From: CAXMRP01 sp964196155
GTDB lineage: Bacteria > Pseudomonadota > Alphaproteobacteria > Rhizobiales > Afifellaceae
Direction of reading: 5' to 3'
NCBI GenBank assembly: GCA_964196155.1
Contig: CAXMRP010000069.1
Coordinates: 16,722-80,721 of the forward strand
Length of the DNA: 64,000 nt
Part shown: positions 27,524-36,020 of the stretch, piece by piece
How positions within the stretch are numbered: the stretch's first letter is position 1
How the letters are laid out: each line of letters begins with the position of its first letter
Made by a program: the position numbers and the translations under genes
Notes under the pieces: generated by a model
Database searches by the model: none
What the model was told of the DNA's origin: nothing
The model's input: only the letters and a program-made list of their open reading frames with translations

Positions 27524-29467
27524 TCAGGCGGATTTTTTTTGATCTTCGTCGTCTTCGGGAATTTCCTCAAAGTCGGCGTCCACGACGTCTTCGGTAACAT
27601 CTTCGGCCGCATCGTCTGCGGCGTCATCGTCACCATCGCCGGCATCGTTCTCGGCTTCTTCCTGGGCTGCCTGATACATGGCTTCGCCAAGTTTCATTGA
27701 CGCCGCCGAAAGCACTTGCGATTTTTCTTCGATATCGTCTTTGTCGTCGCCTTCGATTGCGGTCTTGAGCCCGGCGACGGCGCTTTCGATGGCCGCCTTG
27801 TCTTCCTCGGATACCTTTTCGCCATAATCGGAAAGGGCTTTCTCCGATGAATGAACCAGCGCCTCGGCATGGTTTTTGGCCTCGACCGATTCGCGCCGCT
27901 CCTTATCTGCGTCGGCGTTAGACTCGGCTTCCTTGACCATGGCGTCTATCTCTTCATCAGACAAACCACCGGATGCCTGGATGCGGATCTGCTGCTCCTT
28001 GCCGGTGCCCTTGTCCTTGGCCGAGACATTGACGATGCCGTTGGCGTCAATATCAAACGTGACCTCGACCTGGGGAATGCCGCGCGGTGCCGGCGGAATG
28101 CCGACCAGATCGAACTGGCCGAGTATCTTGTTGTCGGCGGCCATTTCGCGTTCGCCCTGAAAAACCCGGATGGTGACCGCCTGTTGATTGTCCTCAGCGG
28201 TCGAGAATGTCTGGCTCTTCTTAGTCGGGATCGTGGTGTTGCGATCGATCAGCCGGGTGAAGACACCACCAAGGGTCTCAATGCCCAACGACAGCGGTGT
28301 AACATCCAGAAGCAGCACGTCCTTGACATCGCCTTGCAGGACACCGGCCTGAATGGCAGCGCCCATGGCGACAACCTCATCCGGATTGACGCCCTTGTGC
28401 GGCTCTTTGCCGAACAGATTTTTGACTGTCTCTTGTACCTTTGGCATGCGGGTCATACCGCCGACCAGAACGACTTCATCAATGTCGCCTGCCGACAGGC
28501 CAGCATCTTTCAATGCAGATTTGACCGGGCCGACCGTGCGCCCGACGAGATCTTCAACCAGCTGCTCGAACTTGGCACGGGACAGTTTCAGCGTCAGATG
28601 TTTGGGTCCGGACGCATCGGCTGTGATGTAGGGAAGGTTGATTTCGGTCTGCTGCGACGAGGACAGTTCGATCTTGGCTTTTTCCGCTGCTTCCTTCAGG
28701 CGCTGCAGGGCCAAAGCATCGGTGCGCAAATCGATCCCCTGCTCTTTCTTGAATTCGTCGGCCAGATAATTGACCAGCCGCATGTCGAAATCCTCGCCGC
28801 CGAGGAAAGTGTCGCCATTGGTCGATTTGACCTCAAACACACCGTCGCCGATTTCGAGAATGGAGATATCGAAGGTGCCGCCGCCAAGATCGTAGACAGC
28901 GATCGTCTGGCCTTCATGTTTGTCCATACCGTAGGCGAGCGCCGCCGCGGTCGGCTCGTTGATAATGCGCAGGATATCAAGCCCAGCAATCTTGCCGGCA
29001 TCCTTGGTGGCCTGGCGCTGGGCATCATTGAAATAGGCGGGAACGGTGATGACCGCTTGTTCGACGCTTTCGCCAAGATAAGATTCGGCAGTCTCACGCA
29101 TTTTCTGCAGGATAATTGCCGAAATCTGGGACGGTGAATATTTGTCGTCGTCGGCCCTGACCCAGGCATCGCCATTATCGGCCTTGACTATCTTGTAGGG
29201 AACCAGTTTTTGATCTTCGGCAACCGTCGGGTCGTCGAAGCGCCTGCCGATCAAACGCTTGACTGCAAATATGGTACGCTCCGGATTGGTGACCGCCTGG
29301 CGCTTGGCCGGCTGGCCAACAAGACGTTCCTTGTCGTCAGTGAAGGCGACCATGGACGGAGTCGTCCGCGCGCCTTCGGAATTTTCGATCACTTTTGATG
29401 CTTTGCCATCCATGACGGCAACGCACGAATTGGTTGTTCCCAAATCAATGCCAATGACTTTCGCCAT
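27524..29467 (-). CDS. dnaK: Chaperone DnaK (Hsp70)
   Basis: Main Hsp70, 647 residues. The N-terminal ATPase begins MAKVIGIDLGTTNSCVAVMD and contains VITVPAYFNDAQRQATK, AVYDLGGGTFDISILEIG and VVLVGGMTRMPKVQ. The substrate-binding domain has DVTPLSLGIETLGG and the acidic lid ends in a long Asp/Glu run with the usual terminal DDDEDQKK-like tail. ATG 29467 follows AAAAAGGAG with normal spacing; the longer frame upstream (to 29560) has no homology. dnaJ follows. grpE and hrcA are 20 kb away, beyond 48 kb. Confidence 0.98.
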   Translation of the reverse strand: MAKVIGIDLGTTNSCVAVMDGKASKVIENSEGARTTPSMVAFTDDKERLVGQPAKRQAVTNPERTIFAVKRLIGRRFDDPTVAEDQKLVPYKIVKADNGDAWVRADDDKYSPSQISAIILQKMRETAESYLGESVEQAVITVPAYFNDAQRQATKDAGKIAGLDILRIINEPTAAALAYGMDKHEGQTIAVYDLGGGTFDISILEIGDGVFEVKSTNGDTFLGGEDFDMRLVNYLADEFKKEQGIDLRTDALALQRLKEAAEKAKIELSSSQQTEINLPYITADASGPKHLTLKLSRAKFEQLVEDLVGRTVGPVKSALKDAGLSAGDIDEVVLVGGMTRMPKVQETVKNLFGKEPHKGVNPDEVVAMGAAIQAGVLQGDVKDVLLLDVTPLSLGIETLGGVFTRLIDRNTTIPTKKSQTFSTAEDNQQAVTIRVFQGEREMAADNKILGQFDLVGIPPAPRGIPQVEVTFDIDANGIVNVSAKDKGTGKEQQIRIQASGGLSDEEIDAMVKEAESNADADKERRESVEAKNHAEALVHSSEKALSDYGEKVSEEDKAAIESAVAGLKTAIEGDDKDDIEEKSQVLSAASMKLGEAMYQAAQEEAENDAGDGDDDAADDAAEDVTEDVVDADFEEIPEDDEDQKKSA

Positions 29468-29601
29468 AATCTGCTCCTTTTTCGGCAGGCCGGTCGGACC
29501 CGTTTCGGCGTCCAATGCTGGAAGGTTGTCCCTTGCCGGCCCCCTGCCCCTGGTCGTCAATTAGCGCCGCCAGTTCTTGCGGCGACGCACGCGTTGACGC
29601 T

Positions 29602-29630
29602 CATATAAGAAGGTCGGCGGAAGCCCGCAA
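29602..29630 (-). promoter_or_regulatory. Possible heat-shock type promoter for dnaK
   Basis: On the minus strand CTTGCG and TTATAT are separated by 17 bases, about 140 bases before dnaK. The CTTG element is shared with alphaproteobacterial RpoH promoters, but the -10 does not show the usual CCCAT core, so it could be a housekeeping promoter. No CIRCE element was found here. Confidence 0.3.
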
Positions 29631-29699
29631 GCGCAGCAGTGGCGCGGTACCAAGAAAATTCAACCAGCCCATATCAGTGCCAGCAAGCTCTAAGTTGTC

Positions 29700-31019
29700 T
29701 TATTCGGCCGGAACCAGTGTTGATTTTTCCACAAAATCGATGTGGTCCTGATGCACCGAACTTTCCGGCGTCATCAGACGGTTTGCCAGATAGGCAGCAA
29801 AGGCGACAGGAACAAGTGCGGCGCCGGGTATGCCGGAAACGCCAAGGGGAAGCGAAATCAGCGGCAGCCAATATATTCCCATGAGTGCGAGGCGACCATT
29901 CCGGGTAATGTTACCGGCGGCGCCCATTGAGATCAGCACCCAACCGAATACCACCATGTCGTAACTCATGAGATATGGCGTTGCGATAATAGAGGCGGTC
30001 AGAAACAGGGCGTAGGACAGAACTGGATCGCGGCGGCGCCAATAGGTCCACACCACAAGCGAGGCAGCTGCGATGCCGACGGCAATCTGCACACCGTAGG
30101 CCAGATCGGCTGAGCCGCCGAGAAGCCGCATATCCATGAAGATCGTCGGCATCAGCCCGATAATGATGGCGCTTGGATCATTGAGCACGCCTTCTTGCGT
30201 CGTGACACCGATGGTGAAGTAGCGCAGCCAGATATCCGGGCCGAACAGCGCGGCGGTTATTCCGGCGATCGCGGCTGCGGTTACGGCTGCCGCAGTAAAT
30301 ACGGTCCAGCGCTGTGAGACCAAAAGGACCAGCGGAAATAGCAGGCCGAGTTGCGGTTTCAGTGTCAGCAGACCGATTAAAAACCCAGCCAGTATCGGCC
30401 TTGTGTCCCAAAACCGAAACACGGCAATCAGGATCGCGGCGGTAAAGAACGAATTTTGCCCGGAAACGAAACAGACCAGCGCGGCAGGCGCCATGATCAT
30501 CACCAGCGCCGCCGATTTCGGTTTCGCCGCCCAGGCCGATGCCGTGCGATCCGACGCCGCCCAGATCAGCGCGGCCAGTCCAAGGGCTGTCCATAGTGCG
30601 TAGGCTGACAGATAGGCCATTAGCCCAAAGGGAGCAGCGGGCAACATCACCGATGGCGGATAGGACCATTGCTGATAAGGATATTCGCTGCCCAGCATTT
30701 CGTGCAGGAACCGCACATAGCTGGCCATGTCGTAGAATGCACCGGGCGCGTCGCTCCATGCCTCGCGGCCCATGGTCCAGAAATTCAGGAAATCGCGACC
30801 GATAACATAGCCGATCGTGTCGCGCGGAAACGGCAGCTGCCAATCAATAAAGCCCAGATACAGCGCCAGCATGAGCGCCGAGGCGATAACGCCTTTTATA
30901 CCGATATCCTGCCAGACCGGAGCTACGGGGCCCTGTTTGGCGCGAACACTGTCATCATCCGCCAAGGCTTGTTCGCCTGCCGTGTATTGTGGTGCACTCA
31001 TCGCCTGATCATGTGGCAC
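29700..31019 (-). CDS. Multi-pass membrane protein, GT87/DUF2029-like glycosyltransferase
   Basis: 439 residues with about 9-10 hydrophobic spans from residue 45 onward. The first extracytoplasmic loop is polar (RDTIGYVIGRDFLNFWTMGR ...) and contains an Asp/Arg-rich pattern and WSYPPSVMLPAAPFG, which is typical of GT87-type polyprenyl-phosphate mannosyltransferases. The sugar and acceptor are unknown. The start is uncertain: GTG 31019 or ATG 31001, neither with a strong ribosome site. It is divergent from alkB with under 80 bases between them. The 140-base stretch toward dnaK holds the dnaK promoter region. Confidence 0.75.
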   Translation of the reverse strand: MPHDQAMSAPQYTAGEQALADDDSVRAKQGPVAPVWQDIGIKGVIASALMLALYLGFIDWQLPFPRDTIGYVIGRDFLNFWTMGREAWSDAPGAFYDMASYVRFLHEMLGSEYPYQQWSYPPSVMLPAAPFGLMAYLSAYALWTALGLAALIWAASDRTASAWAAKPKSAALVMIMAPAALVCFVSGQNSFFTAAILIAVFRFWDTRPILAGFLIGLLTLKPQLGLLFPLVLLVSQRWTVFTAAAVTAAAIAGITAALFGPDIWLRYFTIGVTTQEGVLNDPSAIIIGLMPTIFMDMRLLGGSADLAYGVQIAVGIAAASLVVWTYWRRRDPVLSYALFLTASIIATPYLMSYDMVVFGWVLISMGAAGNITRNGRLALMGIYWLPLISLPLGVSGIPGAALVPVAFAAYLANRLMTPESSVHQDHIDFVEKSTLVPAE

Positions 31020-31077
31020 AGCAGCGTTAAAACCCTGCTAATGAGCCTTTTATTTGGGAAAATCAGGAGTGCGGCTG

Positions 31078-31695
31078 GTGATTCATCTTGATGGACTGCG
31101 GTTCCTGCCTGGTTATTTCGATCGGGCCGCCCAGCAAGACCTGGTCGGCGATATTCGGGCTGTGATTGAAACAGTACCGCTCTATCGCCCGGTGATGCCG
31201 CGCAGCGGCCGGCCGTTTTCCGTCCGTATGACCAATTGTGGGCCGCTGGGTTGGGTCGCCGACAAGACCGGTTATCGGTATCAGCCGGGCCATCCCGAAA
31301 CCGGGGCGCCCTGGCCGGCGATCCCCGGCTCGTTGGTAGAAATGTGGGCGGATGTCGCCGGTTGTCCGGCGGCACCAGAGGCCTGCCTTATCAACTGGTA
31401 CGAACCGGACGCGAAAATGGGATTGCATCAGGATCGGGATGAGGAGACCTTTTCTGCGCCAATTGTGTCGGTGTCACTCGGAGATGATGCGCTATTTCGC
31501 GTTGGCGGCCCGGAGCGGCGCGGGCCGACACAATCGGTCCGTCTTTCATCCGGTGATGTTGTCGTTCTGGGCGGGGCGGCGCGCCTCGCCTTTCACGGCA
31601 TCAGCCGAATTTATGGCGGCACGTCGAGCCTGCTTGGCGCGCCCGGACGGATTAATCTGACGCTGAGGCGGGTCACGTCTTACGAAACGCGATAG
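31078..31695 (+). CDS. alkB: Alkylated DNA repair dioxygenase AlkB
   Basis: Fe(II)/2-oxoglutarate dioxygenase that removes 1-methyladenine and 3-methylcytosine from DNA. The iron ligands are in LHQDRDEE (HxD) and FHGISRI, and the 2-oxoglutarate arginine is in RINLTLRRV. The substrate-side strand CLINWYEPDAKMG is also typical. It is 205 residues from GTG 31078, chosen because AGGAG lies 8 bases upstream; a TTG at 31054 would extend it by 8 codons. It stands alone, divergent from the GT87-like gene. No ada or aidB neighbour is seen. Confidence 0.94.
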   Translation: MIHLDGLRFLPGYFDRAAQQDLVGDIRAVIETVPLYRPVMPRSGRPFSVRMTNCGPLGWVADKTGYRYQPGHPETGAPWPAIPGSLVEMWADVAGCPAAPEACLINWYEPDAKMGLHQDRDEETFSAPIVSVSLGDDALFRVGGPERRGPTQSVRLSSGDVVVLGGAARLAFHGISRIYGGTSSLLGAPGRINLTLRRVTSYETR

Positions 31696-31782
31696 CGCGA
31701 AATCGGTATTCTTTACGGTCAGTTTACTCCGTTTGCATAGAATTCGGATGTTCGATTATCCCCAACTTTCAGGCGGAATCCC

Positions 31783-31971
31783 ATGTCGTCGCGTCGATCC
31801 TTTGTCAAAATGCTCATCTGGGTATTGCCGGCGATTCTTCCGGCATTTCTTGTGAAGCCAGTTCGGGATCGAGTGCCTTCGGAGCTGGATGATCGAACTG
31901 AGGATGCTGGCGAATCGGAAGACATAATCTATCGGAATGGCTGGTTCCTGAAGTCGACGGACCGGGTTTAA
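31783..31971 (+). CDS. Small twin-arginine signal protein preceding GMC oxidoreductase
   Basis: 62 residues. The N-terminus carries a near-perfect Tat motif (SRRSFVK) and a hydrophobic stretch (MLIWVLPAILPAFLV), then a polar acidic segment ending IIYRNGWFLKSTDRV. AGGCGGAAT precedes the ATG. It ends 5 bases before the GMC gene. The partner enzyme has no signal of its own, so this peptide may carry it through the Tat pathway or anchor it, as small subunits do for some sugar dehydrogenases. That role is inference; I do not recognise the family. Confidence 0.7.
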   Translation: MSSRRSFVKMLIWVLPAILPAFLVKPVRDRVPSELDDRTEDAGESEDIIYRNGWFLKSTDRV

Positions 31972-31976
31972 ACCGG

Positions 31977-33506
31977 ATGCTTGCGAGCTTCCACGACCTT
32001 GAGGCGGGCGCGTTCGACGGGCGGACTTTTGACGTTGCCATTGTCGGTGCCGGTGTCGCCGGCATCACGCTGGCGCTGGCGCTTTCGAAGACAAAATCGG
32101 TGTTGCTGCTGGAAGGTGGTGATACGGATTATACCAGTGATTCCCAGGACTTATATGTCGGTGAGACCAGCGGGCGGGACTATTTTGAACTCGATCAGTG
32201 CCGGATGCGGTTTTTCGGCGGTACGTCGAATATCTGGTCGGGTTGGTGCCAGACGCTGGAGCCGATGGATTTTGTCAAGCGGGACCATATTCCGCACAGC
32301 GGCTGGCCGATCGGCCATGAGGATATCGCGCCCTACTTCAAGCGCGCCACGGATATCCTCGACATCGATACCGGCACCAGCGTCGAGGCGCCTTACCGGG
32401 CAGACTTTGATGCCGCGTTGACATCTCCTAACGGCTTGAAATCACACAAGTTCTTGTGGAGTGGCCCAACCCGGTTCGGGGAGAAATATCACGACGCGAT
32501 TGCCGCGTCGGATAGCATCACCTGCCTGACCAATGCCAGCCTTACAGACATTGTGCTCTCCGACTATCTCAATGCGGTTTCATCGTTGACGATCTCCGGA
32601 TTCAACGGGCAGACCCGAAGTTTTTCGGCGCGGCGCGTGGTGCTGGCTGCCGGGGGGTTGGAGAACCCGCGGATCTTGCTCAATTGCAATTCCCAGATTG
32701 CGGCCGGCGTTGGCAATCAGAACGATCTGGTCGGCCGGTTTTTCGCCGAGCATCCGCATCATTTTGTCGGGCAGATGGTGTTTGAAGATGCGCTGCGGGA
32801 GCGCATTACCGATGCGCTTACTTACGCGGAAATGACTGAAAAACCTCACTATTATCTGTTCTACGGCGCAAGTGAGGGGTTTATCGAAGAACACAAGGTG
32901 CTCAATTTCGGCTTGCGGGTTTTGCCGGATATCAAACCGGCGGACGGGACTTTTTCAGACCGGCTGAAGCGGGCTGTTTGTGCGCCGGACTGGCTGTCGC
33001 GAGGGGTCGATATGGTTCGCTTCCGGCAGTATCCCTACTGCGCGGAAGGGCATCTGCACGTGACCACGGATCAGGCACCGAACCCCGATAGCCGCGTGCA
33101 ACTGTCTGAAAAGGTTGACGCTTTCGGCATGCGCCGGATCGATCTGGACTGGCGGATGTCGGCGTTGGACCGGCGGACGATTGCGGCGGCGGCGACCCAT
33201 ATCGGTGCGCAGTTTGCCCGGCGCAACCTTGGGCGGATCAAGGTAACTCCTTGGGTTTACTCGGAAAATTCCCCGTTCCCCGGTCCGGGAGAAGATGAGG
33301 TTGCCGGCAACCATCATATGGGCACGACGCGGATGGCCGACGATCCGAAGCAGGGCGTTGTCGACAAGAACGCGAAAGTGCATGGAATCTCAAACCTTTA
33401 CGTCGCCGGGTCGAGTATTTTTCCGACCTACGGGCAGGTCAATCCGACCTTGCCGCTGACGCAACTGACCCTGCGTCTGGCTGATCATTTGAACGGCCTT
33501 TCCTGA
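31977..33506 (+). CDS. GMC-family FAD-dependent oxidoreductase
   Basis: 509 residues. FAD-binding dinucleotide motif FDVAIVGAGVAGITLALALS (about residues 18-37), LLLEGGD, and FFGGTSNIWSGWC in the flavin region. The C-terminal catalytic part contains AGNHHMGTTRMADDP (catalytic His pair) and LYVAGSSIFPTYGQVNPTL. This matches the glucose/fructose/gluconate-dehydrogenase branch of GMC enzymes that oxidise sugars or polyols. It has no signal peptide, but the preceding 62-residue Tat protein may provide export. No cytochrome c subunit is adjacent. The substrate is unknown. Confidence 0.9.
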   Translation: MLASFHDLEAGAFDGRTFDVAIVGAGVAGITLALALSKTKSVLLLEGGDTDYTSDSQDLYVGETSGRDYFELDQCRMRFFGGTSNIWSGWCQTLEPMDFVKRDHIPHSGWPIGHEDIAPYFKRATDILDIDTGTSVEAPYRADFDAALTSPNGLKSHKFLWSGPTRFGEKYHDAIAASDSITCLTNASLTDIVLSDYLNAVSSLTISGFNGQTRSFSARRVVLAAGGLENPRILLNCNSQIAAGVGNQNDLVGRFFAEHPHHFVGQMVFEDALRERITDALTYAEMTEKPHYYLFYGASEGFIEEHKVLNFGLRVLPDIKPADGTFSDRLKRAVCAPDWLSRGVDMVRFRQYPYCAEGHLHVTTDQAPNPDSRVQLSEKVDAFGMRRIDLDWRMSALDRRTIAAAATHIGAQFARRNLGRIKVTPWVYSENSPFPGPGEDEVAGNHHMGTTRMADDPKQGVVDKNAKVHGISNLYVAGSSIFPTYGQVNPTLPLTQLTLRLADHLNGLS

Positions 33507-33625
33507 ATTTACCAAGGGATTTGGTCAGGTGTTTGGTTTGGTATTCGTCTGGTGTGTAATTGGTACTCGTTTGGGCGTTCGTGTGGGAACGTCAGTTATA
33601 CGCCGGTCGCGCCTGACCAATCGCC

Positions 33626-34237
33626 TTATGGATTCGGTTCCGTAATTGTTTCGCTGGCGAAATCATCGGCAAATTCGCTCTTTCGATACAGCGCATGCAG
33701 GATAATGCCGGCCTCGGCGAAAGCGGCTTGCGCGCCCTCCTCGCGATCGACAATGGTGATCAGGTCGGTGACCACCGCGCCGGCCTGGCGGATGGCGCTG
33801 ACCGCTTTCAGGGCCGAGGCGCCGGTGGTGGTGACATCCTCGACGACAGCGATTCGTTTACCGGCAAGATCGACGTCGTCGGTCAGGCCCTCGATCAGGC
33901 TCATGGTGCCGTGGCTCTTGGCCTGCTTGCGGATGAAAAACGCGCCGACCGGTTGCTGCCCGACGGCGCTCATGGCGGCGATGGCGGTGACAATGGGCAC
34001 GGCGCCCATTTCCAGCCCGGTGACATAATCGGCACGCAGCGCGGTGGCCTTGCGCGCCATCAAGCTGCCGATCAACCGGGCGCCTTCGGGATAGAGCATC
34101 GTCGGCTTGAGGTTGAAATAAATCGTGCTGGTGCGTCCGGAGGCGAGGGTGAATGTCTCGCCCTGGCGAAAGGATCGCGTTGCGATGATGTCGAACAGAC
34201 GCTGGCGTTCGTCCAGCGGCGCGGGGGTGATGGGCAT
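33626..34237 (-). CDS. pyrE: Orotate phosphoribosyltransferase
   Basis: Converts orotate and PRPP to OMP in pyrimidine synthesis. It has 203 residues. The PRPP loop is RIAVVEDVTTTGASAL; substrate residues lie in FTLASGRTSTIYFNLKP and the flexible loop is FFIRKQAKSHGT. The length and motifs match the family. It is convergent with the GMC gene (119-base gap, nothing recognised) and 118 bases after the SDR gene on the same strand. A GACCGG / CCGGTC inverted repeat is present at 34331-34357. Confidence 0.96.
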   Translation of the reverse strand: MPITPAPLDERQRLFDIIATRSFRQGETFTLASGRTSTIYFNLKPTMLYPEGARLIGSLMARKATALRADYVTGLEMGAVPIVTAIAAMSAVGQQPVGAFFIRKQAKSHGTMSLIEGLTDDVDLAGKRIAVVEDVTTTGASALKAVSAIRQAGAVVTDLITIVDREEGAQAAFAEAGIILHALYRKSEFADDFASETITEPNP

Positions 34238-34355
34238 GGACCTTCCTTGGCCGGGTTAACGGCACGGGGTCAAGACCCACAGGCGTGGGAGACGCGATTG
34301 GCTGTGGTTAAGCCGCGCGCAGATTTGCCCGACCGGACAATTTATATCTGGCCGG

Positions 34356-35126
34356 TCAGGTTTCCTCACTGTCCTTTTCATTATCCGGCTTGTTATCCGG
34401 CATATCAGCCGATGCATTCATGATGACCGGGGTGCGGAATTTCCAGGTGTTCCACAGATCCTGTTTGTCGATGAGCTCGGCCATGAAGTGGGCGACATTG
34501 GCGCGGGCGGTCGGACGGCCGGAAAACAGGCCGGTGGTCGGCGAAGGGCAGATTTCATAGGCCGAGACGTCGGCATTGATCAGCGAATCCGGGCGGACAC
34601 TGCACCACTGGATATGGCGATTGTCCGTTCCGATATTGCCGTAAAGATGCGCTGCCGCCGTTTCATTGTCGCGGTGCGGCGGCACGCCATAGCGAAGGGC
34701 AAACAACAATGCCCGCTCAAACCCCGGCCGCCTGGCATCGCACTGCGGATTGGCAACGCCGACCGAGTTCATCAGGATAAACCTGACCGGCCCGGGTGGA
34801 TCGTTCTGTTCGATTGCCGCGCACAATCGCCGCGCCGCGTCGGTGCACAGTTTTTTCGGCCCACCAAACATTCCGGCAAAATTCATCACATGGCCGAGGC
34901 ACGAGACCACGGCATCGCAGCCGTTCACCTGGTCTTTCATCTGCGCATCCGTGAGGTCCAGCACGGCGGCCTTGATGAGCGTCAGGTTCGGATTGTTGGC
35001 CACATCGTCGGGCAGCTTGTCCGGCGAACGGACAATGGCGCGAACCGTGTGGCCCCGGTCCAGCAACTGTTGCACCAGCAAGCGCCCGGTCATGCCGGTG
35101 GCGCCTACGACCAATATTGTTGTCAC
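34356..35126 (-). CDS. NAD(P)-binding protein, atypical SDR family
   Basis: 256 residues. It begins with the Rossmann motif ILVVGATGMTGRLLVQQLLD and RAIVRSPDKL, which suits NADP, and then DAVVSCLGHV and a VRPDSLI segment, like NmrA/SDR_a5-type epimerase-like proteins. The active-site YxxxK is not obvious, so it may be a redox sensor or a divergent reductase. The GTG start at 35126 follows AGAGGA. The tail from residue 240 is polar (Asp/Asn/Lys). Substrate and pathway cannot be assigned. Confidence 0.8.
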   Translation of the reverse strand: MTTILVVGATGMTGRLLVQQLLDRGHTVRAIVRSPDKLPDDVANNPNLTLIKAAVLDLTDAQMKDQVNGCDAVVSCLGHVMNFAGMFGGPKKLCTDAARRLCAAIEQNDPPGPVRFILMNSVGVANPQCDARRPGFERALLFALRYGVPPHRDNETAAAHLYGNIGTDNRHIQWCSVRPDSLINADVSAYEICPSPTTGLFSGRPTARANVAHFMAELIDKQDLWNTWKFRTPVIMNASADMPDNKPDNEKDSEET

Positions 35127-35338
35127 GGGTTATCCTCTTTTGCTGGTTGGACGCGTATTGCGATCGCCCGTCCGCGTCGGTCGATGGATCGCGCACTCAT
35201 TGGCCAAGAATGTGGCGCAAGGTCAAGTCAGCAAGGGCAATCGGCCAGATGCGCTGGACATCTGTGGCGGCGCGGCCATATCCCTTATGTATCGGGACGG
35301 CATTTGGCGGCCGCCTACAATCGCAGGAGAACATTCCC

Positions 35339-35956
35339 ATGAGCGCAGTGATTGAAGAACGCGACGGCGGACCGCTGGTCGTCAAAGAGGCAGCGCGGCT
35401 GACCGGCGCCGATGGCGAGGCGCTGGAAGCCAAGCCGGTGATGGCGCTTTGTCGTTGCGGGCAATCGAACAACAAGCCGTTCTGCGACGGCTCCCACAAA
35501 GCTGCCGAATTTGACAGCGGCCGCTCCGACGATCATACGCCGGACGGGCTGCGGGCCTATGGCGGCAAGGATATCACCGTTCATTACAACCGCATGCTGT
35601 GTTCCCATGCCGGCGAGTGCGAAGCGCGTCTGAAGGCGGTGTTTGATCCCTCGCGCAATCCGTGGATCGTGGCCGACAACGGCTCGCGCGACGATATTAT
35701 CGCGGTCGTCACGGCCTGCCCCTCCGGGGCCCTGTCCTACAGTGAGCCGGACCAGCCGCCGCAACATGCCATCGATGCAGCGCCCGGAATTACCATTGAG
35801 GAAAACGGGCCCTATCGCGTCGCCGGCATCCCGCTCGCCTCGGCGCGCGCGGCGGACGGAGGAAGCACAGACAAATATGTGCTGTGCCGCTGCGGCAAAT
35901 CGAAAAACAAACCCTATTGCGATGGCACCCACCACGACGTCAATTGGCGGGCGTGA
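35339..35956 (+). CDS. Double CDGSH iron-sulfur protein with central 4Fe-4S-like domain
   Basis: 205 residues with three Fe-S modules. CDGSH site 1: C38, C40, C49 and H53 (CRCGQSNNKPFCDGSH). Site 2: C183, C185, C194 and H198 (CRCGKSKNKPYCDGTH). Each is a 3Cys-1His [2Fe-2S] motif of the mitoNEET family. Between them, about residues 75-140, MLCSHAGEC and VVTACPSGAL match a Fer4_19-type single-cluster domain. The start is ATG 35339 after AGGAGA. It is cytoplasmic with no membrane anchor. The function is unknown, but redox or Fe-S transfer is likely for this family. Confidence 0.9.
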   Translation: MSAVIEERDGGPLVVKEAARLTGADGEALEAKPVMALCRCGQSNNKPFCDGSHKAAEFDSGRSDDHTPDGLRAYGGKDITVHYNRMLCSHAGECEARLKAVFDPSRNPWIVADNGSRDDIIAVVTACPSGALSYSEPDQPPQHAIDAAPGITIEENGPYRVAGIPLASARAADGGSTDKYVLCRCGKSKNKPYCDGTHHDVNWRA

Positions 35957-36020
35957 CGGGGCGGTTCGGCGGCCGGGGCGCGCTATATCGAACCCGTCTC
36001 ATGGTCGTCGACCCACGCTC

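Noticed and set aside
27851..29137. 428-codon open frame opposite dnaK
   Set aside because: Antisense frames of this kind over dnaK are a well-known codon-bias artefact; no ribosome site or motif was seen.
31054..31077. TTG start for alkB
   Set aside because: AGGAG at 31065-31069 has correct spacing only for GTG 31078.
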